Shown here piece by piece: positions 35,896 to 44,633 of a DNA stretch of 64,000 nucleotides (position 1 is its first letter; the number at the start of each line of letters is the position of its first letter). The translations under genes were made by a program, and so were the position numbers. The notes under the pieces were generated by a model. The model was not told the origin of the DNA and did no database searches. It saw only the letters and a list, made by a program, of their open reading frames with translations. Source of the stretch: Aliarcobacter skirrowii CCUG 10374 (GTDB taxonomy: Bacteria; Campylobacterota; Campylobacteria; Campylobacterales; Arcobacteraceae); NCBI RefSeq assembly GCF_003544835.1, contig NZ_CP032099.1, forward strand, positions 496,001 through 560,000. The letters are read 5' to 3'.

Positions 35896-36624
35896 TTAAC
35901 AAATTTTTTTATTTAAACCAATATCTATATATTTTCTAACTTTTTCTATCTCATTTTTATCAAATCTTTTATTTAAAATATCTTTTGAATCATCTTTTAA
36001 AACTTCTCCAAACGGGCTAATTATTGCACTTCCTTTTGCCATATTATCATTTGCACTATTTGAAGCTATTACAAACGCTTGATTTACCAAAGCAAGAGCT
36101 TTACTAATAGATTCGTAATGATCTTTTCTTTTTACTCCCCACATAGAAGGATTTAATATAATATCAGCTCCTTTAATCTGCTCCCAAAGAATTGGAAATC
36201 TAAGTTCAAAGCAGATTAAAGTAGCAACTTTTAAACCATCTATATCTATGATTTTTATACTATTTTGTTTTGATGGTGAAAAATATTTATCCTCTTCTCC
36301 TAGAGGAAATAGTTTTATTTTATCTTGTGTATGAATAATTTGATTTTTGTAAAATATAAAAAGTCTATTATAAAATTTATTACTCTCTTTAACAATTGTT
36401 GTAATTGCTATTGCTTTACTGCTTGAAAGATTTTTTAAATCTTCTATAATTTTTTCACAAAAATCAGAAGCTTCATTCATCCTATCATAAGCGAATCCTA
36501 CAACAGCTAATTCAGGAGCAACTATTATAGAGTTTTCTTCACATGATGTTATTAATTTTTTTAAATTTTTTAAATTTGCTTCAAAATTATTTGAAGTTTT
36601 TATTTGTAATGATACTAAATTCAT
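35896..36624 (-). CDS. Carbon-nitrogen hydrolase (nitrilase superfamily)
   Basis: A 242-residue amidase with the Glu-Lys-Cys triad: Glu in IIVAPELAVVGFAY (near residue 38), Lys in TQDKIKLFPLGEE, and the nucleophile Cys in VATLICFELRFPILW (near residue 137). It resembles the YafV/NIT-like amidases that hydrolyse omega-amides or deaminated glutathione, but the substrate is not determined. Divergent from the response-regulator gene. Confidence 0.88.
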   Translation of the reverse strand: MNLVSLQIKTSNNFEANLKNLKKLITSCEENSIIVAPELAVVGFAYDRMNEASDFCEKIIEDLKNLSSSKAIAITTIVKESNKFYNRLFIFYKNQIIHTQDKIKLFPLGEEDKYFSPSKQNSIKIIDIDGLKVATLICFELRFPILWEQIKGADIILNPSMWGVKRKDHYESISKALALVNQAFVIASNSANDNMAKGSAIISPFGEVLKDDSKDILNKRFDKNEIEKVRKYIDIGLNKKIC

Positions 36625-36677
36625 ATTTTCAACTCTCTACAAGAAATAGCCGAATTCTAACATAATGATTTATAAGA

Positions 36678-36688
36678 TATAATCCAAA
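36678..36688 (+). promoter_or_regulatory. TATAAT box directly before the response-regulator ATG
   Basis: TATAAT (36678-36683) is followed by only CCAAA before ATG 36689, with no Shine-Dalgarno. Transcription would start at or beside the ATG. Confidence 0.4.
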
Positions 36689-37366
36689 ATGTTAAAAAAA
36701 TATAATAATATAAAAATTTTATATGTTGAAGATGATGATATAGCAAGAGAAAATGGTGTTGAGTATTTAGAAAACTATTTTGATACTATTTATGAAGCTT
36801 CAAATGCCTCAATAGCTTTCCAAATTTATGAAAAATATAGACCAGAAATTATTATCACTGATATTCAAATGCCAAAGATAAATGGTTTGGAATTTGTGAA
36901 AAGAGTTAGAAAAATTGATAAAAAAACTCAAATTATAGTAATAACTGCATTTTGTAATAAAGAGTATTTACTTCAAGCAGTTGAGTTACAACTTGTAAAA
37001 TATTTAATAAAACCAATAAATGAAACAGATTTTAAAGAGGCTATTTCTCTATCTATTGAATCTTTAGAAAATGATATTTCAAATATATTTAAATTTGATG
37101 ATAATTCATACTTTGATACTTTTAATAAAGTTTTGATAGTTGAAAATAATATTGTAAAATTAAGAGCTAAAGAGATTCTGTTTTTAGAGTTACTTATTAA
37201 AAACAAAAACAGATATGTAAGTTATGAAGAGATTGAATCTTATGTTTGGTTTGATAATATTATGACAAAAGATGCTTTGAAAACTTTAGTTAAAAATCTT
37301 AAAACAAAACTTCCAAAAAATATTATAGAAAATCTCACAAATATTGGTTATAAAATTGGATGCTAA
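36689..37366 (+). CDS. Response regulator, OmpR/PhoB-type
   Basis: A 225-residue regulator. The receiver domain (residues 1-125) has the acidic pocket ILYVEDDDIA, phosphoacceptor Asp in IIITDIQMPKINGLEF, Thr/Ser switch in VITAF and Lys in YLIKPIN. The C-terminal winged helix (about 150-225) contains LRAKEILFLELLIKNKNRYVS and LVKNLKTKLP, ending with NIGYKI. It overlaps the histidine kinase gene by 23 bases, so they are partners. The signal is unknown. Confidence 0.92.
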   Translation: MLKKYNNIKILYVEDDDIARENGVEYLENYFDTIYEASNASIAFQIYEKYRPEIIITDIQMPKINGLEFVKRVRKIDKKTQIIVITAFCNKEYLLQAVELQLVKYLIKPINETDFKEAISLSIESLENDISNIFKFDDNSYFDTFNKVLIVENNIVKLRAKEILFLELLIKNKNRYVSYEEIESYVWFDNIMTKDALKTLVKNLKTKLPKNIIENLTNIGYKIGC

Positions 37367-38675
37367 TATAAGTTTTATACTTTTTTATGGTATTACCTTT
37401 GGTATTTTAATAATGACAATTGTATATACTTTTGTAAGATATCTTTACTCAAAAGAGATTTTTTATGTAAGCTACTGTTTTATGCAGATTTTTTCACTAA
37501 TTTATATTCTAGCTTATAGTAATCTTTTTGAAATTTCAAATTTAATTAAAGAGATAAGTTTAGTTTTAGCCTCTTTATTTGCTCTATTTTTTGCTATTAA
37601 CTATTATGATGGAAAATTTTTACCAAAAATTAGAAACTATAAAGAACTATTTTTTAATACTTTTTTATTTAATATTGTAATTTTAACAGCATTTTATCAC
37701 TATATTTTATTTGAGTATTTACCATATACTATAGTTTATGCAATACTATTTATATCAATAGTTTTTAACTTAAAGCAGGGATTTAAACCAACACTTTTTT
37801 ATGTAGTTGGATGGTCTGTTTTTTGTATTATTCTTTTTATTTTTGATTTTAAAGATTTTTATATACAACAAAATTATTTTGATTTAGTTTTAATTGTATT
37901 TGCAATTGAAGCTATGCTTTTTACAATATCTGTAGCATATAAATATAATGATTTAAAAAGACAAAATAAAGAGTTTGAAAAGCTTATTTTACAACAATCA
38001 AAATTTGTAAAATCTGGTGAAATGATAGCAAACATAACTCATCAATTTAGACAACCACTAAATAACATCTCATATATTTTAATAAATTTGAAAACAAGAT
38101 TTGAGAATAATAGATTAGATAAGGAGTTTTTTGATAGAAAAGTAAATCAGGCAAATGAACAGTTAAATTTTTTATCAAAAACAATTGATGATTTTAAAGA
38201 GTTTTATATACAAGATAAACAAAAAGAGATTTTTTTAGTAAAAGATTCTATTTTTAATGCTATTTCAATCTTGAGTGCTGATTTAAAAAAACATAATATA
38301 AAGCTTGATTTAGAGTTTAAAACTTTTGAAGATATAAAAGTTTTTGGTGTAAAACATGAGTTGTCTCAAGTTGTTTTATCTATAGTTTTAAACTCAATAG
38401 ATATTTTAAAAAATATAGAAAATCCAAAGATATTTATCAAAGTTTCATCTTCTAGTGCAGAAGTTATAATAGATATTGTTGATAATGGTGGTGGAGTAAA
38501 AATTAAAAATCTAAAAAAGATTTTTGATCCATATTTTTCAACAAAAAAAGATGGAACAGGTATAGGTTTATATTTATCAAAAATAATTATAGAGGATAGT
38601 TTTTTAGGAAAATTAGAGGTTGAAAATGAAAAAGATGGAGCGAAATTCTCCATCTTTATAGAAAAAGTTATTTAA
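37344..38675 (+). CDS. Membrane sensor histidine kinase
   Basis: A 443-residue kinase with about seven membrane helices in residues 8-200 and no large periplasmic domain, like 7TM sensor kinases. A linker coiled coil (200-225) and HisKA box GEMIANITHQFRQPLNNISY (phospho-His near 234) follow. The ATPase domain has VVLSIVLNSIDIL (N box), IVDNGGGVKI (G1) and FSTKKDGTGIGLYLSK (F/G2). No ATG suits the N-terminus; TTG 37344 or TTG 37356 must be used, inside the regulator gene. The 3' end also encodes the ccoG terminator on the other strand. Confidence 0.9.
   Translation: MVIKLDANISFILFYGITFGILIMTIVYTFVRYLYSKEIFYVSYCFMQIFSLIYILAYSNLFEISNLIKEISLVLASLFALFFAINYYDGKFLPKIRNYKELFFNTFLFNIVILTAFYHYILFEYLPYTIVYAILFISIVFNLKQGFKPTLFYVVGWSVFCIILFIFDFKDFYIQQNYFDLVLIVFAIEAMLFTISVAYKYNDLKRQNKEFEKLILQQSKFVKSGEMIANITHQFRQPLNNISYILINLKTRFENNRLDKEFFDRKVNQANEQLNFLSKTIDDFKEFYIQDKQKEIFLVKDSIFNAISILSADLKKHNIKLDLEFKTFEDIKVFGVKHELSQVVLSIVLNSIDILKNIENPKIFIKVSSSSAEVIIDIVDNGGGVKIKNLKKIFDPYFSTKKDGTGIGLYLSKIIIEDSFLGKLEVENEKDGAKFSIFIEKVI
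38631..38657 (-). terminator. Terminator of ccoG located inside the kinase coding sequence
   Basis: AAAGATGGAG (38631-38640) pairs with CTCCATCTTT (38648-38657). Read on the minus strand, the stem ends CTCCATCTTTTTCATTTT, a proper T-rich tail, about 21 bases past the ccoG stop. Confidence 0.55.
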
Positions 38676-38677
38676 AA

Positions 38678-39994
38678 TTATGGTTTTGAGAAGACTAATT
38701 TTCTAATGATTTTATAATCTTTTTCTAAAGTATATATCTTTATATTAATTGGAATGTTTTTTGAATCAATATTTTTTAAATCATTTGTACTCTCAATAAT
38801 CAAGATTTTTTTAGCTCTTTTACCGCTTTCAAGTTTTACCTCTTCAAATCTTTTGATTTTAAAATTTTCTTCATCTTGTAATTTTATATAAAAAGTCAAA
38901 TCTTCATCTTGAGTGTTGTGAATAGTTAAAATGTAGTTATTTGAAATATTTTTATCTTCATTTATTTTATAAAGTTCGGTTGTTTTGTTAATATTTACTA
39001 AAAACTGCTCTTTTTCAAGAGAGAAGTAAAATGCTAAGAAAATAGATAAAAATAGTGCAAAAAAGTAGCTAATATTTTTCTTTGTAAAAATTGAGATATT
39101 TTTTTTATTTAAAACTCTATTTGTACTTCCCCAATTTATAAGAGATTTTTTACCAAGTTTATTCATAACACTACTACAAGCGTCGCTACACTCTAAACAG
39201 TTTATACACTCAACTTGAAGACCTTTTCTAATATCAATATGAGTTGGACAAACTTTTACGCAAAGATCACACGCAGTACACTCTTCACTGTTTGACCATT
39301 GGGAACTTTTGAAAATAGTTTGTATTCCATTTTGATAAATTTTTCCACCACGATTGAAATCATAAGTTACCTGTTTTGTATCGTCATCATATAAAACAGA
39401 TTGTATTCTTGAGTAAGGACATACATATACACAAAAATTCTCTTTCATAAATACAATATCATAAAATAAAAATATGGCAAGACTTACAATAAATATAATC
39501 ATAAAACTATGATTTAAAGGATCTTTAATATACTCAAAGAAATCTTGAGGAGGTACAAAATATAACATAAAGTTTGAAGAGATTATTAAGGTTATAATAA
39601 ACCATAAAATTAAAGATATATACTTTTTAATTTGGTTTGATTTTTTTGAGTAATCAATATCTTTTTGTTTATTTTTTATTCTTCTTAAATCTAAAATTGT
39701 ACTTTCTATTAAATCTCTATAAATAACTCTAAATATAGTTTGAGGACATGCCCAACCACACCAAACTCTTCCAAAAATAGATGTAAGAGCAAATATTCCA
39801 ATAAAAAGAAACATTAACAAAAATGGCATAACATAAAGCTCATTTACATTATAAGCAATACCAAAAAAATGAAACTGCAATTTGTCAAAAGATAGTAGCA
39901 GGATTTGATTACCATTTATTGATATAAATGGTAATATCATAACAAATAGTGTTATAAAAAGATATGTAAAATACCTCTTCTTTGAGTAAGTCAT
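38678..39994 (-). CDS. ccoG: Cytochrome c oxidase accessory protein CcoG (FixG/RdxA)
   Basis: A 438-residue membrane ferredoxin needed for copper handling and assembly of cbb3 oxidase. It has five membrane helices and FGRVWCGWACPQTIFRVIYR (around residue 70). Two Cys-rich [4Fe-4S] sites are ECTACDLCVKVCP and ECINCLECSDAC (around 235-275), and a C-terminal Ig-like periplasmic domain follows. GGAGG precedes the ATG but can be paired with an upstream repeat. No ccoNOQP genes are in the window. Confidence 0.95.
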   Translation of the reverse strand: MTYSKKRYFTYLFITLFVMILPFISINGNQILLLSFDKLQFHFFGIAYNVNELYVMPFLLMFLFIGIFALTSIFGRVWCGWACPQTIFRVIYRDLIESTILDLRRIKNKQKDIDYSKKSNQIKKYISLILWFIITLIISSNFMLYFVPPQDFFEYIKDPLNHSFMIIFIVSLAIFLFYDIVFMKENFCVYVCPYSRIQSVLYDDDTKQVTYDFNRGGKIYQNGIQTIFKSSQWSNSEECTACDLCVKVCPTHIDIRKGLQVECINCLECSDACSSVMNKLGKKSLINWGSTNRVLNKKNISIFTKKNISYFFALFLSIFLAFYFSLEKEQFLVNINKTTELYKINEDKNISNNYILTIHNTQDEDLTFYIKLQDEENFKIKRFEEVKLESGKRAKKILIIESTNDLKNIDSKNIPINIKIYTLEKDYKIIRKLVFSKP

Positions 39995-40045
39995 AAATAG
40001 CCTCCAAAAATTTTAAGAAATTTTATAAAATTATGGTGGCTATTT
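39995..40045 (-). promoter_or_regulatory. Inverted repeat able to mask the ccoG ribosome site
   Basis: On the minus strand AAATAGCC (40045-40038) can pair with GGCTATTT (40002-39995), which overlaps the last bases of the GGAGG ribosome site (40005-40001) and abuts the ATG. Two further C-G pairs follow after one mismatch. Confidence 0.35.
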
Positions 40046-40066
40046 GGTGGTATTTTTTAAACTAAG

Positions 40067-41302
40067 TTATTTTCTAGTTTGACCCTCTCCATAAATTTTA
40101 TATTTAAATGTTGTTAAATCATTTATTCCCATCGGTCCTCTTGAGTGAAGTTTATTTGTAGAGATTCCAACTTCAGCTCCAAGTCCAAACTCTCCACCAT
40201 CTGTGAATCTTGTACTTGCATTCGCATACACACAAGCTGCGTCTACTTTGTCTAAAAATTTGTTTACAGCAGAGTAATCTTCACTTAAAATAGCTTCAGA
40301 GTGTCCAGAGCCATGTTTTACAATATGCTCTATTGCTTCATCTAAACTATTTACTATTTTAATATTTAATATTTGATCCAGATATTCTATATCAAAATCT
40401 TCCTTAGAAATTTGTTCTGCATTAATAACTTCTCTTGCTTTTTCACAAGCTTTTATTTGTACATTATAAACTTTAAGTTCAGGTTCTAAATCTTTTAAGA
40501 ATTTTTTATAAATATCTTCATGAACTAACAAAGTCTCTAAAGAGTTACAAGCACTTGGTCTTTGGCACTTTGCATTTATAACAATTTTAATAGCTTTTTT
40601 TAAATCTGCACTTTTATCAACATAAGTGTGGCAAACACCTTTATCATGTTTTACAACAGGAATTGTTGAGTTTTTAGATATGAATTTTATTAAAGCTTCT
40701 CCACCTCTTGGAACAATTAGATCTACAAATTTATCTTCAACAATTAGTTTTGCAACACCCTCTCTTGAACTATCAGGAAGTAGTGAAATTGCCTCTTTTG
40801 GTAAAGAGTTTGCTATAAGAACTTCTTGTAATATTGAAGCAATTGCTTTGTTTGAGTTTTCTGCCTCTTTACCACCTTTTAAAACACAAACATTTCCACT
40901 TTTAAAACATAATGCTGCTGTGTCACTTGTAACATTTGGTCTGCTTTCATAAATAATTCCTATAACACCTATTGGAATAGAAACTTTTTGAATATGCAAA
41001 TTATCTTTTGTTAGCCAACCATCTAAAACTCTTCCAACAGGTTCTGTTTGTCCAGCTATTTGTCTAATAGCATTTGCCATCTCTTCAACTCTTTTTTCAT
41101 TTAAAAGAAGTCTATCAATCATTGCAGAACTTAAGTTTAAACTCTTTGCAACTTCTAAATCTCTTTTATTTTCATCTATTAAAAAATTTGTATTTTGTAC
41201 TAATGCATCTGCCATTTGTAAAAGAGCATGATTTTTTATAGAAGTTTGTAAAGTAGAAATTATATGACTGCTTTTTTTTGCTTTTTCTAAAAACTCTCTC
41301 AT
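40067..41302 (-). CDS. proA: Gamma-glutamyl phosphate reductase
   Basis: Second step of proline synthesis: NADPH reduction of glutamyl-5-phosphate. The 411-residue enzyme has GVIGIIYESRPNVTSDTAALC, VPRGGEALI, the catalytic Cys in KCQRPSACNSLETLLV (around residue 250) and RFTDGGEFGLGAEVGIST (quoted in parts). ATG 41302 with GGAG 8 bases upstream gives the normal N-terminus. The frame could run to 41425 but without homology. proB is not nearby. Confidence 0.95.
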   Translation of the reverse strand: MREFLEKAKKSSHIISTLQTSIKNHALLQMADALVQNTNFLIDENKRDLEVAKSLNLSSAMIDRLLLNEKRVEEMANAIRQIAGQTEPVGRVLDGWLTKDNLHIQKVSIPIGVIGIIYESRPNVTSDTAALCFKSGNVCVLKGGKEAENSNKAIASILQEVLIANSLPKEAISLLPDSSREGVAKLIVEDKFVDLIVPRGGEALIKFISKNSTIPVVKHDKGVCHTYVDKSADLKKAIKIVINAKCQRPSACNSLETLLVHEDIYKKFLKDLEPELKVYNVQIKACEKAREVINAEQISKEDFDIEYLDQILNIKIVNSLDEAIEHIVKHGSGHSEAILSEDYSAVNKFLDKVDAACVYANASTRFTDGGEFGLGAEVGISTNKLHSRGPMGINDLTTFKYKIYGEGQTRK

Positions 41303-41419
41303 AAAAACTCCTAATTTTTTTTGTAATATACTAAAGTTTGCCTTTGTAAAGGCTTTTAAAAAAATTAAGTTTAAATTAATTTTAAGAATTGTACAATTTA
41401 AAAAATTAAAGGAGAAACA

Positions 41420-42055
41420 ATGCAAGTTTCAAATAATTCTGCTAATTCAATAGATGCTTATAAGCAAAATTCAAGTCAAAAAGTTCAAACTCAAGATGCT
41501 AATCAAACACCTAAAAATGTAGATAAAAATGTTGAAGAGATAATAAATAACTCTGCTACAAAAGTAGCAATTTCTATGAATGCTCAATACATATTGTTTG
41601 AGATGAATGCAAAATCTATGGCAAAAAATAGTATGTTTGCCCAAGCAGGAATTGATGCAAATAGTATAACAAAAGATCAACAATCAGTTTTGGATTTTTT
41701 AAGTGGAAAAGGCAAAATAGATGATATGAGCTTGTATGATATTGGTTATGTTGGAAAACCTATTATGGAGCTATCTCAAGATGAAGCAACGCAACTTGTA
41801 AGTGAAGATGGTTTTTTTGGAGTAACTCAAACTTCTGATAGGGTTGCAAATTTTGTATTTAGTTTTGCTGGAGATGATTTAGAGAAACTTCAAAAAGGTA
41901 GAGATGGAATTGTTCAAGGTTTTGAAGAGGCTAACAAGCTTTTTGGTGGAAATCTTCCAGAGATTTCATATAAAACACAAGAGAGAACTTTGGCATTAAT
42001 TGATGCTAAAATTGATTCAATTAAAAATCCTCAAGATAACAATTCAAAAGAGTAA
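41420..42055 (+). CDS. Conserved protein of unknown function, DUF5610-like
   Basis: A 211-residue soluble protein without signal peptide. The first 35 residues are Ser/Asn/Gln-rich and probably disordered. The rest is helical, with MNAQYILFEMNAKSMAKNS and, near the end, RVANFVFSFAGDDLEKLQKG and GFEEANKLFGGNLPEISYKT (in parts). The latter region resembles DUF5610 and the Campylobacterota proteins often labelled hydrogenase-4 component G, a label with no visible basis here. AAGGAG precedes the ATG. It lies beside a taxis receptor pair, but a link is unproven. Confidence 0.7.
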   Translation: MQVSNNSANSIDAYKQNSSQKVQTQDANQTPKNVDKNVEEIINNSATKVAISMNAQYILFEMNAKSMAKNSMFAQAGIDANSITKDQQSVLDFLSGKGKIDDMSLYDIGYVGKPIMELSQDEATQLVSEDGFFGVTQTSDRVANFVFSFAGDDLEKLQKGRDGIVQGFEEANKLFGGNLPEISYKTQERTLALIDAKIDSIKNPQDNNSKE

Positions 42056-42060
42056 AGAGT

Positions 42061-42456
42061 TTATCTCTCTTTATCTCTCATCTGTTTATAAAGCAACTCA
42101 CACTGTTTTATCTCTTCAATTGTTGCTTTTTTTCTACAAGATATATAACCCTTTGTTCCTTCGCTAGTTGTTGTAGGAAATACAGTTGCAAAAACCCAAT
42201 AAAAATCGCCACTTTTAGTAGCATTTTTTACATAACCTGTCCAAACTTCACCTCTTTTTACAGTCTCCCATAAATCTTTAAAAGCAGCTTTTGGCATATC
42301 TTTATGTCTTACTATATTGTGAGGCTTTCCAATTAACTCATCTACTGTAAATCCAGCTATTTCACAAAAATCATCATTTGCAAATATGATATTACCTTTT
42401 TCATTTGTTTCACTTACTAAAAATGCATAATCATCTAATATTATCTCTTTTGACAT
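42061..42456 (-). CDS. PAS-domain redox sensor, CetB/Aer-like
   Basis: A 131-residue protein consisting of one PAS domain of the Aer type. ETNEKGNIIFANDDFCEIAGFTVDEL is followed by the FAD-pocket region IVRHKDMPKAAFKDLWETVKRGEVWTGYVKN, and FYWVFATVFPTT (quoted in parts). In C. jejuni CetB senses redox through FAD and signals via the separate membrane transducer CetA. The gene order here fits: the transducer gene lies just upstream on the same strand, 13 bases away. Confidence 0.85.
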   Translation of the reverse strand: MSKEIILDDYAFLVSETNEKGNIIFANDDFCEIAGFTVDELIGKPHNIVRHKDMPKAAFKDLWETVKRGEVWTGYVKNATKSGDFYWVFATVFPTTTSEGTKGYISCRKKATIEEIKQCELLYKQMRDKER

Positions 42457-42469
42457 AATTGTGTTTCCT

Positions 42470-43870
42470 TTAGCTTACTTTTTTTGTTTTAGCATCTTCT
42501 ACTAATAGTTGAGCCATTTGTAATGTCTCATTAGCAATTGTGGCAACATTATTTGCTTCTATTGCATTTTCTTGAGTTACTCTATCAAGGTTTGAAACTG
42601 CATCATTTATTTGTTCTATTCCTTTAAGTTGCTCATTTGAAGCAATACTTACATCTTGAATAATAGTTATAGTCTCTCCAATTAATCTATTTAGATTATT
42701 ATAACCTTCAATCATATCATCAGATATTTTTTTGCCCTCATTTGTTTTGCTTGTTGCATTCTCAACTAAACTTTTAATCTCTTTTGCTGCTTCTGCACTT
42801 CTATTTGCTAGATTTCGCACCTCCCCAGCAACAACAGCAAACCCTTTTCCAGCTTCCCCAGCAGTTGCAGCTTCAACTGCAGCATTTAAAGATAAAATAT
42901 TTGTTTGGAATGCTATTTGATCAATAACTTCAATAGCTTCATTAATTGCTTCAACTTTAGAGTTTATCTCATCCATTGATAGAGCTGTTTTATTTGCTAA
43001 ATTCTCTCCTAAAACAACAGACTCTTTAACATCTTTACTTAAGTGTGCCATTTTTGAAGCATTTTGTGTATTATTTTTTGTAATTGAAGTAATCTCTTCA
43101 AGAGCTGCAGCTGTCTCTTCAAGACTTGCTGCTTGTAAATTTGCTTTTGAAGCAAGATTTTCAACACTTTGATTCATTACTATTGAATTTTTTTCTAATA
43201 AATTACCATTTTCAAGATTTTGTTTTGCATTTGAATTTAACTCGCTACCAAGTTGATTGATTCTCTCCATTGTAAGTCTCATTTTACCTTTTAAAATAGG
43301 GTTTATATTCATCTGTTTTCTATAATCATGCTCAGCATACAATCCAACAATTTCAACTAAATCTTCCATATTTTTATTGGCTCTTGAAAGCATATTATTT
43401 ACAATATTTTTAAGTGTATGAACCATAAAATTATTTGTATCAGAGTGAATTTGAGTTGTATATATTCCTTGAGCCACTTTATCAAGTGCAATAACAAGTT
43501 CTCCTAGAACATGCATATCATCTTTTCTCATTTTGTCATATTTTTCAAAGTAGCAGTTTAACTCTTTTAAAATTTGTCCAATATCATCATTTTTTATATA
43601 TTCAGCTTTTCTTATATGATTTGTTTTAAAGAAGATGAAATCCATTAAATCTTCAATATACTCTTTAACTCTATTAATTCCACCTACAACTCTTTTCATT
43701 GAGTTATAACTTATAAAACCAATTATAATTGCAAAAACAATATTTACAGCAACTATAGCCCAGATTTTTTCATTACTTAAGATAGCAACTATACTAATAG
43801 CGGCAAATCCTAGTTGACTAAGAACCATATTTAAGAAGATTCTCTTCTTTGTAGGAAGATTTACAAACAT
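42470..43870 (-). CDS. Methyl-accepting chemotaxis protein, CetA-like transducer
   Basis: A 466-residue transducer. Two membrane helices close to the N-terminus (about 15-33 and 36-52) are separated by a tiny loop, so it has no periplasmic sensor. A HAMP-like segment follows. The conserved signalling hairpin is [22 protein letters not shown], then [28 protein letters not shown] (in parts). This layout matches CetA, which relies on the PAS protein CetB for sensing. Together they form a split Aer-type receptor for energy taxis. Confidence 0.9.
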   Translation of the reverse strand: MFVNLPTKKRIFLNMVLSQLGFAAISIVAILSNEKIWAIVAVNIVFAIIIGFISYNSMKRVVGGINRVKEYIEDLMDFIFFKTNHIRKAEYIKNDDIGQILKELNCYFEKYDKMRKDDMHVLGELVIALDKVAQGIYTTQIHSDTNNFMVHTLKNIVNNMLSRANKNMEDLVEIVGLYAEHDYRKQMNINPILKGKMRLTMERINQLGSELNSNAKQNLENGNLLEKNSIVMNQSVENLASKANLQAASLEETAAALEEITSITKNNTQNASKMAHLSKDVKESVVLGENLANKTALSMDEINSKVEAINEAIEVIDQIAFQTNILSLNAAVEAATAGEAGKGFAVVAGEVRNLANRSAEAAKEIKSLVENATSKTNEGKKISDDMIEGYNNLNRLIGETITIIQDVSIASNEQLKGIEQINDAVSNLDRVTQENAIEANNVATIANETLQMAQLLVEDAKTKKVS

Positions 43871-43939
43871 TTAATTACCTTTTTCTAATTTAAATCAAAG
43901 CCAATATTCTACAATATTAGCTATTAAACTATAATTTTT

Positions 43940-44623
43940 TTATTTATTTTTGAATAAAGATGAACCAACTCTAATAAGATTTGATCCACACTCAATTGCT
44001 AACTCAAAATCACTACTCATTCCCATTGAGCAATATTGTGGATTAAAAGGAGCTAATTCATCAAAAATTTTTTTTGTTGTTTTAAAAGACTCTTTTATAA
44101 TATTTTCATCTTCAACATGAGCACCTATACTCATAACACCTTTTAAAATTATATTTGGACACTTTTCTAAAATATCTTTGTATGTTTTAACTGCAACTTC
44201 TGGATAAACACCTGATTTACTATCTTCATAAGCAGAGTTTATTTGAAGTAAACAAGATAGTTTTTTATTTTTAGATTCAAGTTTTTTATTTAACTCAATC
44301 GCTAAATCAAGAGAGTCTAAAGATTGAACTAAAGTAGGATTTAAATCTATTAAGTTATTTATCTTATTTTTTTGTAAAGTTCCAATAAAGTGCCACTCAA
44401 TTGGAAACTCTTCAAGCTCTTCGCTTTTTTGTTTTAAATCTTGAACTTTGTTTTCACCAAAAGCTCTTTGACCAGCTTCATATAGAGTTTTTACATCTTG
44501 TGCTGTAGAATATTTTGAAACACCAACAATTTTTACAATGTGGTGTTCGCTAACTCTTAATCTTGCTGCTTCCACTTTTGTAATTAAAGAGTCTAAATTT
44601 TTTGTAGCAGTTTGTTTATTCAT
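43940..44623 (-). CDS. yggS: YggS-family PLP homeostasis protein
   Basis: A 227-residue fold-type III PLP-binding protein that buffers pyridoxal phosphate. The Schiff-base Lys is in IVGVSKYSTAQDV (around residue 36), with RAFGENKVQDL, EWHFIGTLQKNKI and SMGMSSDFELAIECGSNLIRVG (the phosphate-binding end, in parts). First-read neighbour rseP ends 10 bases upstream, so it is the last gene of the minus-strand block. Confidence 0.94.
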   Translation of the reverse strand: MNKQTATKNLDSLITKVEAARLRVSEHHIVKIVGVSKYSTAQDVKTLYEAGQRAFGENKVQDLKQKSEELEEFPIEWHFIGTLQKNKINNLIDLNPTLVQSLDSLDLAIELNKKLESKNKKLSCLLQINSAYEDSKSGVYPEVAVKTYKDILEKCPNIILKGVMSIGAHVEDENIIKESFKTTKKIFDELAPFNPQYCSMGMSSDFELAIECGSNLIRVGSSLFKNK

Positions 44624-44633
44624 AAAAGTCCTT

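Noticed and set aside
41340-41353. GCCTTT-GT-AAAGGC hairpin followed by TTTT between proA and the 211-residue gene
   Set aside because: It lies in a divergent promoter gap where no transcript needs ending. The stem is short and the loop too small to form fully.
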